Assembly: GCF_947331465.1 (NCBI RefSeq)
Contig: NZ_CAMZOK010000002.1
Location: 806,001 to 870,000, forward strand
DNA: 64,000 bases
Direction of reading: 5' to 3'
Source: Shimia sp. Alg240-R146
GTDB lineage: Bacteria > Pseudomonadota > Alphaproteobacteria > Rhodobacterales > Rhodobacteraceae
In this document: positions 24,742 through 34,304 of the stretch, in pieces
How the letters are laid out: every line of letters begins with the position of its first letter
Position numbering within the stretch: the stretch's first letter is position 1
Notes under the pieces: generated by a model
Told to the model about the DNA's origin: nothing
Database searches by the model: none
The model's input: only the letters and a program-made list of their open reading frames with translations
Position numbers and translations under genes: made by a program

Positions 24742-26163
24742 ATGACCGAGATCAAGCTGCACAACTCGCTGAGCCGCAAGAAGGAAATCTTTGCGCCCAT
24801 CGATCCGGAAAATGTGCGGATGTATGTCTGTGGGCCGACGGTTTATGACCGCGCCCATATTGGCAATGCGCGGCCTGTGGTGGTGTTTGACGTGCTTTAT
24901 CGGCTGTTGCGCGAGGTCTATGGCGCTGATCATGTGACCTATGTGCGCAACTTCACCGATGTGGATGACAAGATCAACGCGCGGGCCGCCGAAAGCGGGC
25001 GTAGCATTGGCGAGATCACGTCTGAGACAACGCAGTGGTATCTGGACGACATGGGCGCGCTTGGGGCGATGGAGCCCGATCATATGCCGCGCGCAACCCA
25101 GTATATCGCGCAGATGGTGACGATGATCGAAAAGCTGATCGCGGACGGGTTTGCCTATGCGCATGAGGGCCACGTTTTGTTTCGGGTGCGCAAATACGCC
25201 GATTATGGCAAGCTGTCGGGCCGGTCTGTGGATGATATGATCGCAGGCGCACGAGTTGAGGTGGCGTCCTACAAAGAAGATCCGATGGATTTTGTTTTGT
25301 GGAAGCCGTCTGATGACGCGACGCCGGGGTGGGATAGTCCTTGGGGACGCGGACGTCCCGGGTGGCATATTGAATGCTCGGCCATGAGTTATGAATTGCT
25401 GGGCGCGTCGTTTGATATTCACGGCGGCGGCAATGATTTGATGTTCCCGCACCATGAGAACGAGATCGCGCAAAGCTGCTGTGCCAATGGCGGGCAGAGC
25501 ATGGCGAATTATTGGCTGCACAACGAAATGCTGCAGGTGGAAGGCAAGAAGATGTCCAAGTCTTTGGGCAATTTCTTTACCGTGCGGGATTTGCTGGATG
25601 AAGGCATTCCGGGTGAGGTGGTGCGGTTTGTGTTTCTGAGCACGCATTATCGTAAACCGATGGATTGGACGGTTGAGAAGGCAAGGAACGCGGAAGCTAC
25701 ATTGCGCAGATGGTACGAATTAACAGTTGATTTAGAGCCTACGAACGAGGCCGAATTTGTTGCGGACAAGGATATATTGGACGCGCTGTCTAACGATTTG
25801 AACACGCATCTTGCGTTGTCGAAGCTTCGAAAAATGACAGCCAATCCTCAGGCACTTTTAGACAATGCTCGACTACTTGGTTTTATGTCCGACGAGTGCC
25901 GTGTTCAGTTCAATATAGTGGACGAAACCCCGAAGGTGTTTGGAGTTTCTAGTAACTTTCAGCATTCAAAGCTTTTGTCAGAAATCGGAAAAAAACTAGA
26001 AGTAACTCGCGTTAAAGCAATGGAAAGCAAGAACTTCTCTGAGGTGGACCGCATCAAAGGTGCGTTGGTGGCGGCGGGTGTTGAGGTGCGTATGAGCAAG
26101 GCGGGTGTCGAATTGCTGCCGGCGGCGGGCTTTGATGCGAGCAAGCTGGAGGGGCTGTTGTGA
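24742..26163 (+). CDS. cysS: Cysteinyl-tRNA synthetase with an unusual low-G+C C-terminal segment
   Basis: The 473-residue class I synthetase has [20 protein letters not shown] (zinc ligand Cys and HIGH-type motif HIGN), [26 protein letters not shown] and KKMSKSLGN (KMSKS). It charges tRNA-Cys. The ATG at 24742 follows GAGGAG by six bases. From about 25690 to 26035 (residues about 317-432, the anticodon-binding DALR region) base composition drops to about 40 percent G+C and codons such as TTA, CTA, AGA and ATA appear, against about 60 percent on both sides. The last 40 residues return to normal. This looks like a recombined or diverged domain. The stop overlaps the cimA start. Confidence 0.93.
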   Translation: MTEIKLHNSLSRKKEIFAPIDPENVRMYVCGPTVYDRAHIGNARPVVVFDVLYRLLREVYGADHVTYVRNFTDVDDKINARAAESGRSIGEITSETTQWYLDDMGALGAMEPDHMPRATQYIAQMVTMIEKLIADGFAYAHEGHVLFRVRKYADYGKLSGRSVDDMIAGARVEVASYKEDPMDFVLWKPSDDATPGWDSPWGRGRPGWHIECSAMSYELLGASFDIHGGGNDLMFPHHENEIAQSCCANGGQSMANYWLHNEMLQVEGKKMSKSLGNFFTVRDLLDEGIPGEVVRFVFLSTHYRKPMDWTVEKARNAEATLRRWYELTVDLEPTNEAEFVADKDILDALSNDLNTHLALSKLRKMTANPQALLDNARLLGFMSDECRVQFNIVDETPKVFGVSSNFQHSKLLSEIGKKLEVTRVKAMESKNFSEVDRIKGALVAAGVEVRMSKAGVELLPAAGFDASKLEGLL

Positions 26164-27791
26164 GTAAGGAACGGCTGTACCTCTACGACACCACATTGCG
26201 GGACGGACAGCAGACACAGGGCGTGCAATTTGCCACATCCGAAAAGGCGCAAATCGCAGCTGTTTTGGATGAAATGGGTGTGGATTACATCGAAGGCGGC
26301 TGGCCGGGCGCGAACCCAACGGACAGCGAATTCTTTGAGATCAAGCCCAAGCTCGGGGCCACATTTACAGCCTTTGGCATGACCAAGCGCGCGGGCATGT
26401 CTGCGGAAAACGATGATGTGTTGGCGGCGGTGATCAACGCGCAGACGCCAGCGGTCTGTCTGGTCGGCAAAACCCACGATTTCCACGTCACCACGGCGCT
26501 TGGCATCAGCTTGCCGGAGAACGTTGAAAACATCACGAAATCCGTGGCCTATCTGGTGGCGCAAGGCCGAGAGGCGTTGTTTGACGCGGAGCATTTCTTT
26601 GACGGCTACAAAGCCAACCCGGCTTATGCGCTGGAGGCTGTGACCGCGGCTTATGCGGCTGGTGCGCGGTGGGTTGTGTTGTGTGACACCAATGGCGGGG
26701 CTTTGCCGCGTGAGGTGTATGAGATCACAAAAGCCGTGATTGCAGCCGGTATTCCCGGTGATCATCTGGGCATTCACACCCATAATGACACCGAGCACGC
26801 TGTGGCCAATTCGCTGGCGGCCGTGGATGCGGGTGCGCGGCAGATCCAAGGCACGTTGAACGGCCTCGGCGAGCGCTGTGGCAACGCCAATCTGACAACT
26901 TTGGTGCCGACGTTGTTGCTCAAGGAGCCTTATGCCAGCCAGTTCGAGATTGGCGTGAGCCGTGAGGCGTTGGCGGGTTTGACGCGGGCGAGCCGGATGT
27001 TGGATGATATACTCAACCGCGTGCCAATGCGGCAGGCGGCTTATGTCGGGGCGAGTGCGTTCGCGCACAAAGCCGGACTGCATGCCAGCGCGATCCTGAA
27101 AAACCCGACCACCTATGAGCATGTTGAGCCGTCCGTTGTTGGCAATGAGCGCATTATTCCAATGTCCAATCAGGCCGGTCAGTCCAACCTGCGCAAGCGG
27201 CTGGCGGATGCGGGGTTGGCGGTCGAAAAAGGCGACGCGGCGCTTGGTGAGATCCTGAACCGCATTAAAGAGCGCGAAGCGGCAGGCTATAGTTACGACA
27301 CGGCGCAGGCGAGCTTTGAGCTTTTGGCGCGGGACGCGCTTGGCTTGGGGCAGCGGTTTTTTGATGTCGAGCGATATCGGGTGATCTCCGAGCGGCGGCG
27401 AAATGCGCGTGGCGCGACCGTGGTGGAGAGCGAAGCGGTGGTGACGGTGCAGTTGCCCAACGGTGCCAAGACCACGAGTTTCTTCAAGAACGACCACGCC
27501 GAGGACATGTCCGACGAAGGGCCGGTCAACGCGCTTTGGCAGGCGCTTAAGGCGGATCTTGGGCCGTATCAGGGTATCGTCAGCGATGTGCGGCTGGTGG
27601 ATTTCAAGGTGCGCATAACCAACGGCGGCACCGAGGCAGTGACCCGCGTGATTATAGACTTTGAGGATGACGCGGGACGGCGGTGGGCCAGCGTGGGCGT
27701 GTCGGCCAACATAGTGGACGCAAGTTTTGAGGCTCTGTTGGACGCGTTGAACTGGAAGTTGGCGCAAGAGGGCGCGGGACTTGTGGTCTGA
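26160..27791 (+). CDS. cimA: (R)-citramalate synthase
   Basis: The 543-residue protein is of the isopropylmalate/homocitrate synthase family: [19 protein letters not shown] (catalytic Arg-Asp), [72 protein letters not shown] (metal-binding HTHND), then the LeuA-type regulatory domain. [10 protein letters not shown] is the CimA-type variant. It condenses acetyl-CoA with pyruvate to give citramalate, the first step of threonine-independent isoleucine synthesis. GTG start overlaps the cysS stop by four bases, so the genes are coupled. Confidence 0.92.
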   Translation: MSKERLYLYDTTLRDGQQTQGVQFATSEKAQIAAVLDEMGVDYIEGGWPGANPTDSEFFEIKPKLGATFTAFGMTKRAGMSAENDDVLAAVINAQTPAVCLVGKTHDFHVTTALGISLPENVENITKSVAYLVAQGREALFDAEHFFDGYKANPAYALEAVTAAYAAGARWVVLCDTNGGALPREVYEITKAVIAAGIPGDHLGIHTHNDTEHAVANSLAAVDAGARQIQGTLNGLGERCGNANLTTLVPTLLLKEPYASQFEIGVSREALAGLTRASRMLDDILNRVPMRQAAYVGASAFAHKAGLHASAILKNPTTYEHVEPSVVGNERIIPMSNQAGQSNLRKRLADAGLAVEKGDAALGEILNRIKEREAAGYSYDTAQASFELLARDALGLGQRFFDVERYRVISERRRNARGATVVESEAVVTVQLPNGAKTTSFFKNDHAEDMSDEGPVNALWQALKADLGPYQGIVSDVRLVDFKVRITNGGTEAVTRVIIDFEDDAGRRWASVGVSANIVDASFEALLDALNWKLAQEGAGLVV

Positions 27792-27910
27792 TGGATTGGG
27801 CCGCATTGCACGGGATGCGGCGCACGCCGAAACCTGGTGTGCTTAGCAGGGTAAAACCGGATATTTGCTGTGTGTTGTCCGACCTGTTTGAGGATTTGAG
27901 ATTTAGATGA
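27791..27910 (+). CDS. Candidate small ORF (39 residues) bridging cimA and the hydrolase gene
   Basis: The frame begins [20 protein letters not shown] and ends with DLFEDLRFR. Its ATG overlaps the cimA stop (TGATG) and its TGA overlaps the next ATG (ATGA), so it fills exactly the gap between two genes of a tightly packed operon. It holds two adjacent cysteines (DICCVLS). It could be a real small protein or a means of translational coupling. No ribosome site or family is recognised. Confidence 0.4.
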   Translation: MDWAALHGMRRTPKPGVLSRVKPDICCVLSDLFEDLRFR

Positions 27911-28893
27911 GACATTTACTGTGGGGCGTTGTTGTAACGCCGGTGATTTTCTTGTGCATTGCGATCGGATTGATCGCATCGCAGCGTCCGTTGGGTGATC
28001 TCGGCGCCGAAACTGGCGCAGGACTGGATTTTTCGGGCACTTTGGCGCGTGCTGCGGTGGCGCCTTTGGACATGGTGCAGACCAGTGCGCGGGACAAAGC
28101 CACGCTGACGTCCGGATTTGTCGCCGGACCGGAGGGTGCGCCGCTTTTGGTGATGGTGCACGGGTCGGGCTGGCATGGCGGGCAGTTTGACGGTCTGGCG
28201 CGGACCTTGGCAGCCAAGGCCGATGTTCTGACTGTGAACCTGAGAGGCCATTTTAACGGGCCTGCGCCGCGCGGCGATGTCGGCTATGTCGGGCAGATGG
28301 AAGATGATCTGGCGGACCTGATTGCGGCGCATAGCAAAGACGGGCAGGCGGTTGTGCTTGGCGGGCACAGTTCCGGTGGCGGACTAGTTGTGCGATTTGC
28401 CGGAGGGGATCATCGCGACTTGATTGATGGCGCTGTGTTGATGGCGCCGTTCCTAAAGCATGACGCGCCGGTTACGCGGCCAAATTCCGGCGGGTGGGCG
28501 CGGCCTATGACGCGGCGCATTGTCGGGCTGAGTATGCTCAATATGGTGGGTATTCGGGCGTTGGATCATCTGGTGATGATCGAATTCTCCATGCCCAAAG
28601 ACGTGGTTGACGGGCCAACCGGACATCAGGCGACGCTGGCGTATAGCTGGCGGTTGAACCAATCTTTCGCGCCGCGTGCGGCCTATCTGGAGGATGTGGC
28701 CGCTTTGCCGGAGTTTGTGTTGATTGCCGGATCCAAAGACGAGAGTTTTGTGGCCGAAGGGTACGAGCCGTTGATGTCAGGCGTGACCGGTAAGGGCCAC
28801 TATCATGTGGTGGAAGGCGTTGGGCATCTTGATATTGTGGATGCGCCACAAACGGCGGCAGTGATGGGGGCTTTTCTTGAGCAGTTCAGATGA
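27907..28893 (+). CDS. Membrane-anchored alpha/beta hydrolase
   Basis: The 328-residue protein has an N-terminal hydrophobic segment (LLWGVVVTPVIFLCIAIGLIA) and an alpha/beta-hydrolase domain: LLVMVHGSGWHGGQFDGLA (oxyanion loop), VVLGGHSSGGGLVVRF (nucleophile Ser), and a C-terminal GVGHLDIVDAP with the catalytic His. It resembles lysophospholipase or esterase-type enzymes; the substrate is unknown. It ends 17 bp inside the next gene. Confidence 0.8.
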   Translation: MRHLLWGVVVTPVIFLCIAIGLIASQRPLGDLGAETGAGLDFSGTLARAAVAPLDMVQTSARDKATLTSGFVAGPEGAPLLVMVHGSGWHGGQFDGLARTLAAKADVLTVNLRGHFNGPAPRGDVGYVGQMEDDLADLIAAHSKDGQAVVLGGHSSGGGLVVRFAGGDHRDLIDGAVLMAPFLKHDAPVTRPNSGGWARPMTRRIVGLSMLNMVGIRALDHLVMIEFSMPKDVVDGPTGHQATLAYSWRLNQSFAPRAAYLEDVAALPEFVLIAGSKDESFVAEGYEPLMSGVTGKGHYHVVEGVGHLDIVDAPQTAAVMGAFLEQFR

Positions 28894-29653
28894 CCTGATG
28901 GCCTGCGCCGAGATCGTTCAAAAGGGCGATCCTGACCGGTTTGCCGCCGTTTTGGCCGCTAAACCTGCGGCGCGGGATGTACTGTTGCCGATCTATGCGT
29001 TCAATGTCGAGGTCGCGCGCGCGCCATGGGTGACACAAGAAAGCATGATTGCAGAGATGCGCCTGCAATGGTGGCGCGATGCATTGGAGGAAATCCGCGT
29101 CGGCGGTTTCGTGCGTCGCCACGATGTGGTGACGTCATTGGCGCTGGCGATTGACGGCGAGGCGGCTGAGGTTTTGGACCGACTTGTGGTGGCGCGTCGC
29201 TGGGACATCTATCGCGATCCGTTTGAAGATGCGGCGCATTTTGAAAGCTATCTGCAAGACACCGCTGGCGGCTTGATGCAAGTCGCGGCTCAGGCATTGG
29301 GCGCGTGTCCTGTCGAGGTGGCGCAGGATGTCGGGTACGCTTTGGGCTTGGCCAATTGGCTGCGGGCTATTCCCGCATTGGAAAAGGCCAAACGGGTGCC
29401 GCTGTTGGATGGACGGCCCGAGGCGGTTGCGGCCTTGGCCGAGGCTGGCCTGGCGCGTTTGAATCGTGCGCAGGCCCGACGGGGCGAGGTGTCAAAGCCC
29501 GCTGCGCAGGCGTTGTTGGCAGCTTGGCAGGCCAGCGCGATTTTGCGTCAGGCGGTGCGAATGCCAGAGCGCGTCAAGGACGGCACACTTGGGCAAAGCG
29601 AGTTTGCCAAGCGGGCCAGCCTGATTATGCGCAGGGTCGGTAAGGCTTACTAG
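28877..29653 (+). CDS. Squalene/phytoene synthase family protein (NDUFAF6-like)
   Basis: The 258-residue all-helical protein has YAFNVEVARAPWVTQESMIAEMRLQWWRDALEEI and LQDTAGGLMQVAAQALG, the two helical regions that form the active site in phytoene synthases. The canonical Asp-rich motifs are degenerate, as in the NDUFAF6 group found in alphaproteobacteria and mitochondria, which assists respiratory complex I assembly in eukaryotes. A carotenoid role is unlikely because no crt genes are near. The TTG at 28877 has GGGGG six bases upstream; an ATG at 28898 is the alternative. Confidence 0.75.
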   Translation: MSSSDDLMACAEIVQKGDPDRFAAVLAAKPAARDVLLPIYAFNVEVARAPWVTQESMIAEMRLQWWRDALEEIRVGGFVRRHDVVTSLALAIDGEAAEVLDRLVVARRWDIYRDPFEDAAHFESYLQDTAGGLMQVAAQALGACPVEVAQDVGYALGLANWLRAIPALEKAKRVPLLDGRPEAVAALAEAGLARLNRAQARRGEVSKPAAQALLAAWQASAILRQAVRMPERVKDGTLGQSEFAKRASLIMRRVGKAY

Positions 29654-29667
29654 GACGTCCGGTTTTC

Positions 29668-30891
29668 TCAGGCGTCTTTGGGGCGCATGACCAGCCAGAT
29701 CAACGCTCCACCTGCCAGCATCAGGAAGGGCGCCATAGCGATGTTCACCGACGTCCATCCGGTCACCGCGTTGCCGCCCGAACAATTCATAAGACCGCCC
29801 GAGGCCAGTGAGGCGACAGTGACCCCGCCAAAGACAATCAGGTCGTTCATACCCTGCATGCGGCCACGCTCTTCGACGCTGTGAGCACCAGCCAGCATGG
29901 TGGTGGCGCCGATGAAACCAAAGTTCCAGCCCAGACCCAGCAGGATCAGCGCGACAAAGAAGTTCTCAAGTTCGACGCCCTGAAGCGCCACAACACCTGC
30001 GGCACCAAGGATCAGAATGCCTGCGCCGACGATCCTTTCCACACCAAACCGTGCGATCAGGTGGCCGGTGAAAAACGAGGGCGCAAACATGGCCAACACA
30101 TGGGCGGTTACGACATTGGCGGCGTCATTCTGTTCAAATCCGCAGCCAACCACGGCGAGCGGTGTCGAGGTCATCACAAGATTCATCAAAGCATAGGCGA
30201 CCATGGCGCAGATCACCGCCACCGCGATGCGCGGTGTGGTGATCAGTTCCCAGCGGGTGCGGCCCTTTGGGGCGTCCTCGGCCGGGGCTTCGGGTTTGGG
30301 AATGTCGATGAAGAAGAACAGCGCGGACCCAATCACGTTGATCGCGATGACCGTGAGGTAGGCGCCGAGAAACGGAACAACCATCGAATCCGAGGTGACT
30401 TTGACCAGTTGCGGGCCAATGATGGCCGAGAGCAGACCGCCGGCCATGACATACGAAATTGCTTTGGGGCGGAAGTCGTCAGAGGCCGTGTCTGAGGCGG
30501 CAAAGCGGTAGAACCCCTGCGCCGACATATACACGCCGGTGAGAAGTGAGCCGAAGAGAAACACCCCAAAGCTGTTCAGATAGAGACCATAGGCACCAAT
30601 CGCCGCGCCAAGTGCGCCGCCGGTGGTGCCCACAAGGAAGCCGGCGCGGCGCCCATAGCGTTGCATGATTGCCGACAGCGGCGTGGCGGACAGCATCGAG
30701 CCCAAAACGATCAGCGAGATCGGCAGCGTGGCAAAACAGATGTTTGATGCCAGAGATTGCCCCGCAAGGCCACCAATCGTGAAGATCAGAGGCATTTGTG
30801 CGCCAAGAAACGCTTGGGCAAGCACAAGGATGACGACATTGCGCTTGGCGCGGGAATCGTCGGCGGGTTGGGGGGCGATGGTTTGGGTCAT
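29668..30891 (-). CDS. MFS transporter
   Basis: The 407-residue protein has about 12 transmembrane helices. Between the second and third helix stands MQRYGRRAGFLVGTTGGALG, an MFS loop motif, and the second half repeats it as LIARFGVERIVGAGIL. The ATG at 30891 opens MTQTIAPQPADDSRAKRNVVILVLAQAF; the frame continues upstream antisense to the alkA-like gene and that part is not coding. Substrate unknown. It converges with the phytoene-synthase-like gene and is divergent from the glycosylase gene. Confidence 0.85.
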   Translation of the reverse strand: MTQTIAPQPADDSRAKRNVVILVLAQAFLGAQMPLIFTIGGLAGQSLASNICFATLPISLIVLGSMLSATPLSAIMQRYGRRAGFLVGTTGGALGAAIGAYGLYLNSFGVFLFGSLLTGVYMSAQGFYRFAASDTASDDFRPKAISYVMAGGLLSAIIGPQLVKVTSDSMVVPFLGAYLTVIAINVIGSALFFFIDIPKPEAPAEDAPKGRTRWELITTPRIAVAVICAMVAYALMNLVMTSTPLAVVGCGFEQNDAANVVTAHVLAMFAPSFFTGHLIARFGVERIVGAGILILGAAGVVALQGVELENFFVALILLGLGWNFGFIGATTMLAGAHSVEERGRMQGMNDLIVFGGVTVASLASGGLMNCSGGNAVTGWTSVNIAMAPFLMLAGGALIWLVMRPKDA

Positions 30892-30987
30892 GGGCAAATC
30901 GTTAGCTTGTTCACCAAGAGACGTCCAGAGCTTGGCGCGGGCTAATTCGGTGGCTAATGTCCAGCGACAGGAAACACGAGGGAAGTC

Positions 30988-31626
30988 ATGTCGGACGGTG
31001 TGGAACGGATCATCATGAGCGACGCCTGCGTCAGCGAAGGCGCGGCATGGCTGGCGGCGGCGGATCCTCGATTTGGCGCGGCCTTGCAAGAGACGGGAGA
31101 TTTGCCGTTGCGATTGCGCCCAGACGGGTTTGCGCAATTGTTGAGCGCGATTGTCAGCCAGCAGGTCAGCGTGGCCTCGGCGCGCGCGATTTGGGCGCGG
31201 CTGGAAGATCTGGGGTTGGTGACGCCTGAGGCGGTGATGGCGGCAGGCGATGAGGGGCTGCGGGCAGGCGGGCTGTCGCGGCAGAAGATCAAATATGCGC
31301 AGGCTTTGGCGGCGGCAGACATCGACTTTGAGGTATTGCGGCAAACGCCAACGGATGAGGTGGTGAAGGCCTTGACGGCTGTCACCGGGATCGGGATCTG
31401 GACTGCAGAGATCTATGCGATGTTTTCGCTTGGACGGGCTGATGTGTTTGCGCCGGGGGATCTGGCGCTTCAGGAAGGTGCACGCATTCTGTTTGAGTTG
31501 CCGGAGCGCCCTAAGGAAAAAGCGCTGCGGCAGATGGCGGAGGCGTGGTCTCCGTGGCGGTCGGTGGCGGCGCGGATTTTATGGGCTTACTACCACGTGG
31601 AGAAAAACCGCGAAGGCATTGCCTGA
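30988..31626 (+). CDS. DNA-3-methyladenine glycosylase II family protein (AlkA type)
   Basis: A 212-residue HhH-GPD glycosylase: FAQLLSAIVSQQVSVASARAIWARL, then the helix-hairpin-helix LTAVTGIGIWTAEIYAMFSLGRADVFAPGDLALQ, whose Asp in PGDLAL is the catalytic residue. It removes alkylated bases from DNA at the start of base-excision repair. The protein lacks the N-terminal domain of E. coli AlkA, as is usual for short alphaproteobacterial forms. A GGGAAG site precedes the ATG. Confidence 0.88.
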   Translation: MSDGVERIIMSDACVSEGAAWLAAADPRFGAALQETGDLPLRLRPDGFAQLLSAIVSQQVSVASARAIWARLEDLGLVTPEAVMAAGDEGLRAGGLSRQKIKYAQALAAADIDFEVLRQTPTDEVVKALTAVTGIGIWTAEIYAMFSLGRADVFAPGDLALQEGARILFELPERPKEKALRQMAEAWSPWRSVAARILWAYYHVEKNREGIA

Positions 31627-31629
31627 ACA

Positions 31630-31668
31630 CCCCGAGGCGCATTGGGTATTTTGGCCAGAAAGAAGTAC
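31630..31668 (+). repeat. Dispersed intergenic element, copy B (weak)
   Basis: CCCCGAGGCGCATTGGGTATTTTGGCCAGAAAGAAG resembles the core GGATATTTNGGCAAGAGGAAG of the copies at 61350 and 18205, but without the second hairpin, and it is oriented opposite to the others relative to the preceding gene. Confidence 0.35.
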
Positions 31669-31753
31669 AAGACGTGTCGCGCCGTCGCGGCGTTCTTGCG
31701 ATGGCGCGCGGGGCGTGACAGACAGGGGCAACTGAGATTAGGAGAGTGCGCAG

Positions 31754-32419
31754 ATGACCCGTGTTTTGCAGACAAGCCGTAAGGAACCACAGTCGGGAGA
31801 GACCCGCTCAGCCGTAATTTTCCTGCATGGGTACGGCGCCAATGGCGCAGATTTGATGGGGCTGGCGGACCCGCTGGCGGAACATTTGCCGGACACGCTT
31901 TTTTTGGCCCCCGATGCGCCTGAGGAAATTCCGGGCATGCCGATGGGACGGCAGTGGTTTCCGATCCCGTGGATTGACGGATCAAGCGAAGAGGAATCCG
32001 CGCGCGGCATGATGGCGGCGGTGGATGATCTGAACGCGTTTTTGGATGCGGTGATGGTGGACGAAGATTTGCTGCCGGAACAAGTGGTGTTGTTTGGCTT
32101 TAGCCAAGGCACGATGATGAGCCTGCATGTTGCGCCGCGCCGTGAGGACGAGATTGCCGGAATCGTCGCGTTTTCCGGCCGGTTGTTGCAGCCGGAACTG
32201 CTGGAGGACGAGGTTGTGTCGCGCCCGTCGGTGTTGTTGGTGCATGGCGATCAGGACGACGTTGTACCGCCGCAATCCTTGCCGGAAGCCGCGGAAGCTT
32301 TGCAGAAAGCCGGATTTCAGGACGTTTATGCACACATCATGAAAGGCACCGCGCATGGGATCGCACCCGATGGGCTGTCGGTGGCTTTGGCATTCATGCG
32401 CGACAAGCTGGGACTGTGA
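31754..32419 (+). CDS. Carboxylesterase/phospholipase-type alpha/beta hydrolase
   Basis: A 221-residue single-domain hydrolase: AVIFLHGYGANGADLMGLA, LFGFSQGTMMSLHV (nucleophile Ser), VLLVHGDQDDVVPPQSL (Asp) and MKGTAHGIAPDGL (His). It fits the YpfH/EstB class of cytoplasmic esterases. AGGAGA stands nine bases before the start. It is about 125 bp behind the glycosylase gene, with a weak intergenic repeat between. Confidence 0.85.
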   Translation: MTRVLQTSRKEPQSGETRSAVIFLHGYGANGADLMGLADPLAEHLPDTLFLAPDAPEEIPGMPMGRQWFPIPWIDGSSEEESARGMMAAVDDLNAFLDAVMVDEDLLPEQVVLFGFSQGTMMSLHVAPRREDEIAGIVAFSGRLLQPELLEDEVVSRPSVLLVHGDQDDVVPPQSLPEAAEALQKAGFQDVYAHIMKGTAHGIAPDGLSVALAFMRDKLGL

Positions 32420-32575
32420 TCGCGGTTTGACGGATTTATGGGCGGGATTTGCCGCCCTGCGTGTTTGATTGGTCACCCTCGCCCTAAAGGCGGGGGTGTT
32501 TTGTTAATTTCCTTTGGCACGGCGGGTTTGCGGGTTAGACAGGTCCGGAGACATAGATTTGCATTGGACGACAAA

Positions 32576-34201
32576 ATGATTTTGAAAGCCGTAGATGTTA
32601 ATGGCACGGCCATTGCGCGCGTTGTCGCTGGCCTCATGTTGGTTGCTGGCGGCGCCGCCGCGCAGGAGGCGCCTTCGGTTCTGGAGGATCAACCGGTGCG
32701 CTTGCGTGCCTTTGAGACTGCAAATGTCTATCATGCGGGATCGATGGAGCTGACCATCGGCACCCATCAAGCGGGAAGCGGTCCGGGAACGGGGCTGCAG
32801 ACCTATTATGGCAGCGGCAGCTATTCGGTCAGTGACCGCTTGAGCTTTGGTGTGGATTTTCAGAACTTCAACGATCCAGTGGCCGGTCCTATTGGCGGCA
32901 GCACGCCGTTAATTGACACGTCTATTCTGGCCTTTTCCGGCAAGTACCAGTTTTTCAACAACGAAAGGGTGTCTTTTGCCGCGCAAGCCTCGGTCGAGAG
33001 TTTTCTCAAACTGAACTCTCCGCTGTTTGGCGGTAACAACAGCAATGTGGTGATCGGGTCGATCAAAGCGCCTTTGTCGTTCAACGTCGGGCAGGGGCTT
33101 CAGCTTCATGTGACCCCCGCGGTTTCGGTGTTTCCGAGCTCGGTAGGGGGCACCAATTTTTACGGCACCGTGGCGAGCATTGGCGCCGGCGCAAGCTATA
33201 AGCCAAGTGAACGTTTGGGCCTGTTTGGCAGCATCAATGTGCCCGTGAGTGGCAGCAACACCATCGATTCAGCTGGCAATTACACGAAGGAGCCGGTTTG
33301 GACGGTAGGCGCCCGCTATAACGTGACGCCCAAAGCGGCGCTGGAGGGCTATATTACGAATGGTTTCGGTATGACGCCGGCAACCAGCATTCTGACGTTC
33401 TGGCCGGAAGGGGACGAGGTTTTGGCCGGTATGCGCCTGATCTATACACCCGGCGCCAAGCGCCCGGTGACCTATCGCGCCTCGGCGGCCCCGGCAACGG
33501 TCAGACAGGCGCAGCTACAACAGGACGGTTTGACACTTGGATCGGCGGATGTGCTTGATCCGGGTCACATGCGGGTCAGCGGCTGGTATGGCAGCGACAA
33601 CAATGCTGGTGGCCTGATCGGATTTAGCCCGGATCGCGACGGTGAAATTCAGGTGATTTTTGAGCAGTATTCCGACAACCCGACGGCGCCGGCCAATCTG
33701 GTGCCGACAACGAAGGTGCGGTACATGATTGGCCCGAAGCTCCGGTTTATGGATCAGAACAACGGCAACGCCTTTTCTCTGGCGGCACGGGTGCTTTACG
33801 GGCGTCAGATCGAAAGCAACGCGCAGAAGCTGGGCGTGTTTTTCGCCGAGGCAATGGCGAGTTATAAAACGCCGGGCGGGCGGTTTGTGCTGACTGCCAA
33901 TCCAAAGGTCGCAGCCTTTGGCAACACCGAAATTGGCGGGCTTGGCCTTGGCGTGAATTTCAGGGCAAGCGACGCGCTGGAATTGATCGGGGAAGTCACA
34001 CCGGTTGCGCTGGACGGCAATACGGCCACCTGGGCCGCGGGGCTGCGCTACAACTTTGCCAACAGCGGCTTTTCCCTGGATGCGCGGGCAACAAATGCGA
34101 TCGGACAGTACGGAGTGGGCACAATGGTGGCGCAGGACGACGTGCGCTATTCTTTGACCCTGTCCAAAGCGTTTGATTTGCGCGGGCTGAAATTCTACTG
34201 A
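32576..34201 (+). CDS. Putative outer-membrane beta-barrel protein of unknown function
   Basis: The 541-residue product has a signal peptide (ARVVAGLMLVAGGAAAQEA) and then alternating polar/hydrophobic strands with many Gly, Tyr and Asn, ending in a terminal aromatic (LRGLKFY), as in outer-membrane barrels. Two halves look alike: YHAGSMELTIGTHQAG..YSVSDRLSFGVDFQNFNDP and DPGHMRVSGWYGSDNNAG..REGEIQ-like strands with a FEQYSDNP turn, suggesting an internal duplication. The start at 32576 is chosen because the longer frame (32438) places a long basic tract before the signal peptide. Family not recognised. It is a single gene with its own terminator. Confidence 0.7.
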   Translation: MILKAVDVNGTAIARVVAGLMLVAGGAAAQEAPSVLEDQPVRLRAFETANVYHAGSMELTIGTHQAGSGPGTGLQTYYGSGSYSVSDRLSFGVDFQNFNDPVAGPIGGSTPLIDTSILAFSGKYQFFNNERVSFAAQASVESFLKLNSPLFGGNNSNVVIGSIKAPLSFNVGQGLQLHVTPAVSVFPSSVGGTNFYGTVASIGAGASYKPSERLGLFGSINVPVSGSNTIDSAGNYTKEPVWTVGARYNVTPKAALEGYITNGFGMTPATSILTFWPEGDEVLAGMRLIYTPGAKRPVTYRASAAPATVRQAQLQQDGLTLGSADVLDPGHMRVSGWYGSDNNAGGLIGFSPDRDGEIQVIFEQYSDNPTAPANLVPTTKVRYMIGPKLRFMDQNNGNAFSLAARVLYGRQIESNAQKLGVFFAEAMASYKTPGGRFVLTANPKVAAFGNTEIGGLGLGVNFRASDALELIGEVTPVALDGNTATWAAGLRYNFANSGFSLDARATNAIGQYGVGTMVAQDDVRYSLTLSKAFDLRGLKFY

Positions 34202-34226
34202 TGTGATCCGCAAAAAGATCGGAATG

Positions 34227-34260
34227 CAGGCTGTGGATAAGTTTCACAGCCTGTTTTTTT
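34227..34260 (+). terminator. Rho-independent terminator after the barrel gene
   Basis: CAGGCTGTG and CACAGCCTG form nine perfect pairs around a nine-base loop, followed by seven T. Confidence 0.85.
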
Positions 34261-34304
34261 GGCGTCACAGGGATGTTACGAAAAACCTCTACTCGAATGG
34301 CATA

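Noticed and set aside
25959-27806. 615-residue frame antisense to cysS and cimA
   Set aside because: Shadow of cimA; composition is typical of a reversed coding strand.
30892-31344. N-terminal extension of the MFS transporter
   Set aside because: The frame is open but antisense to the glycosylase gene; the ATG at 30891 begins the normal family start.
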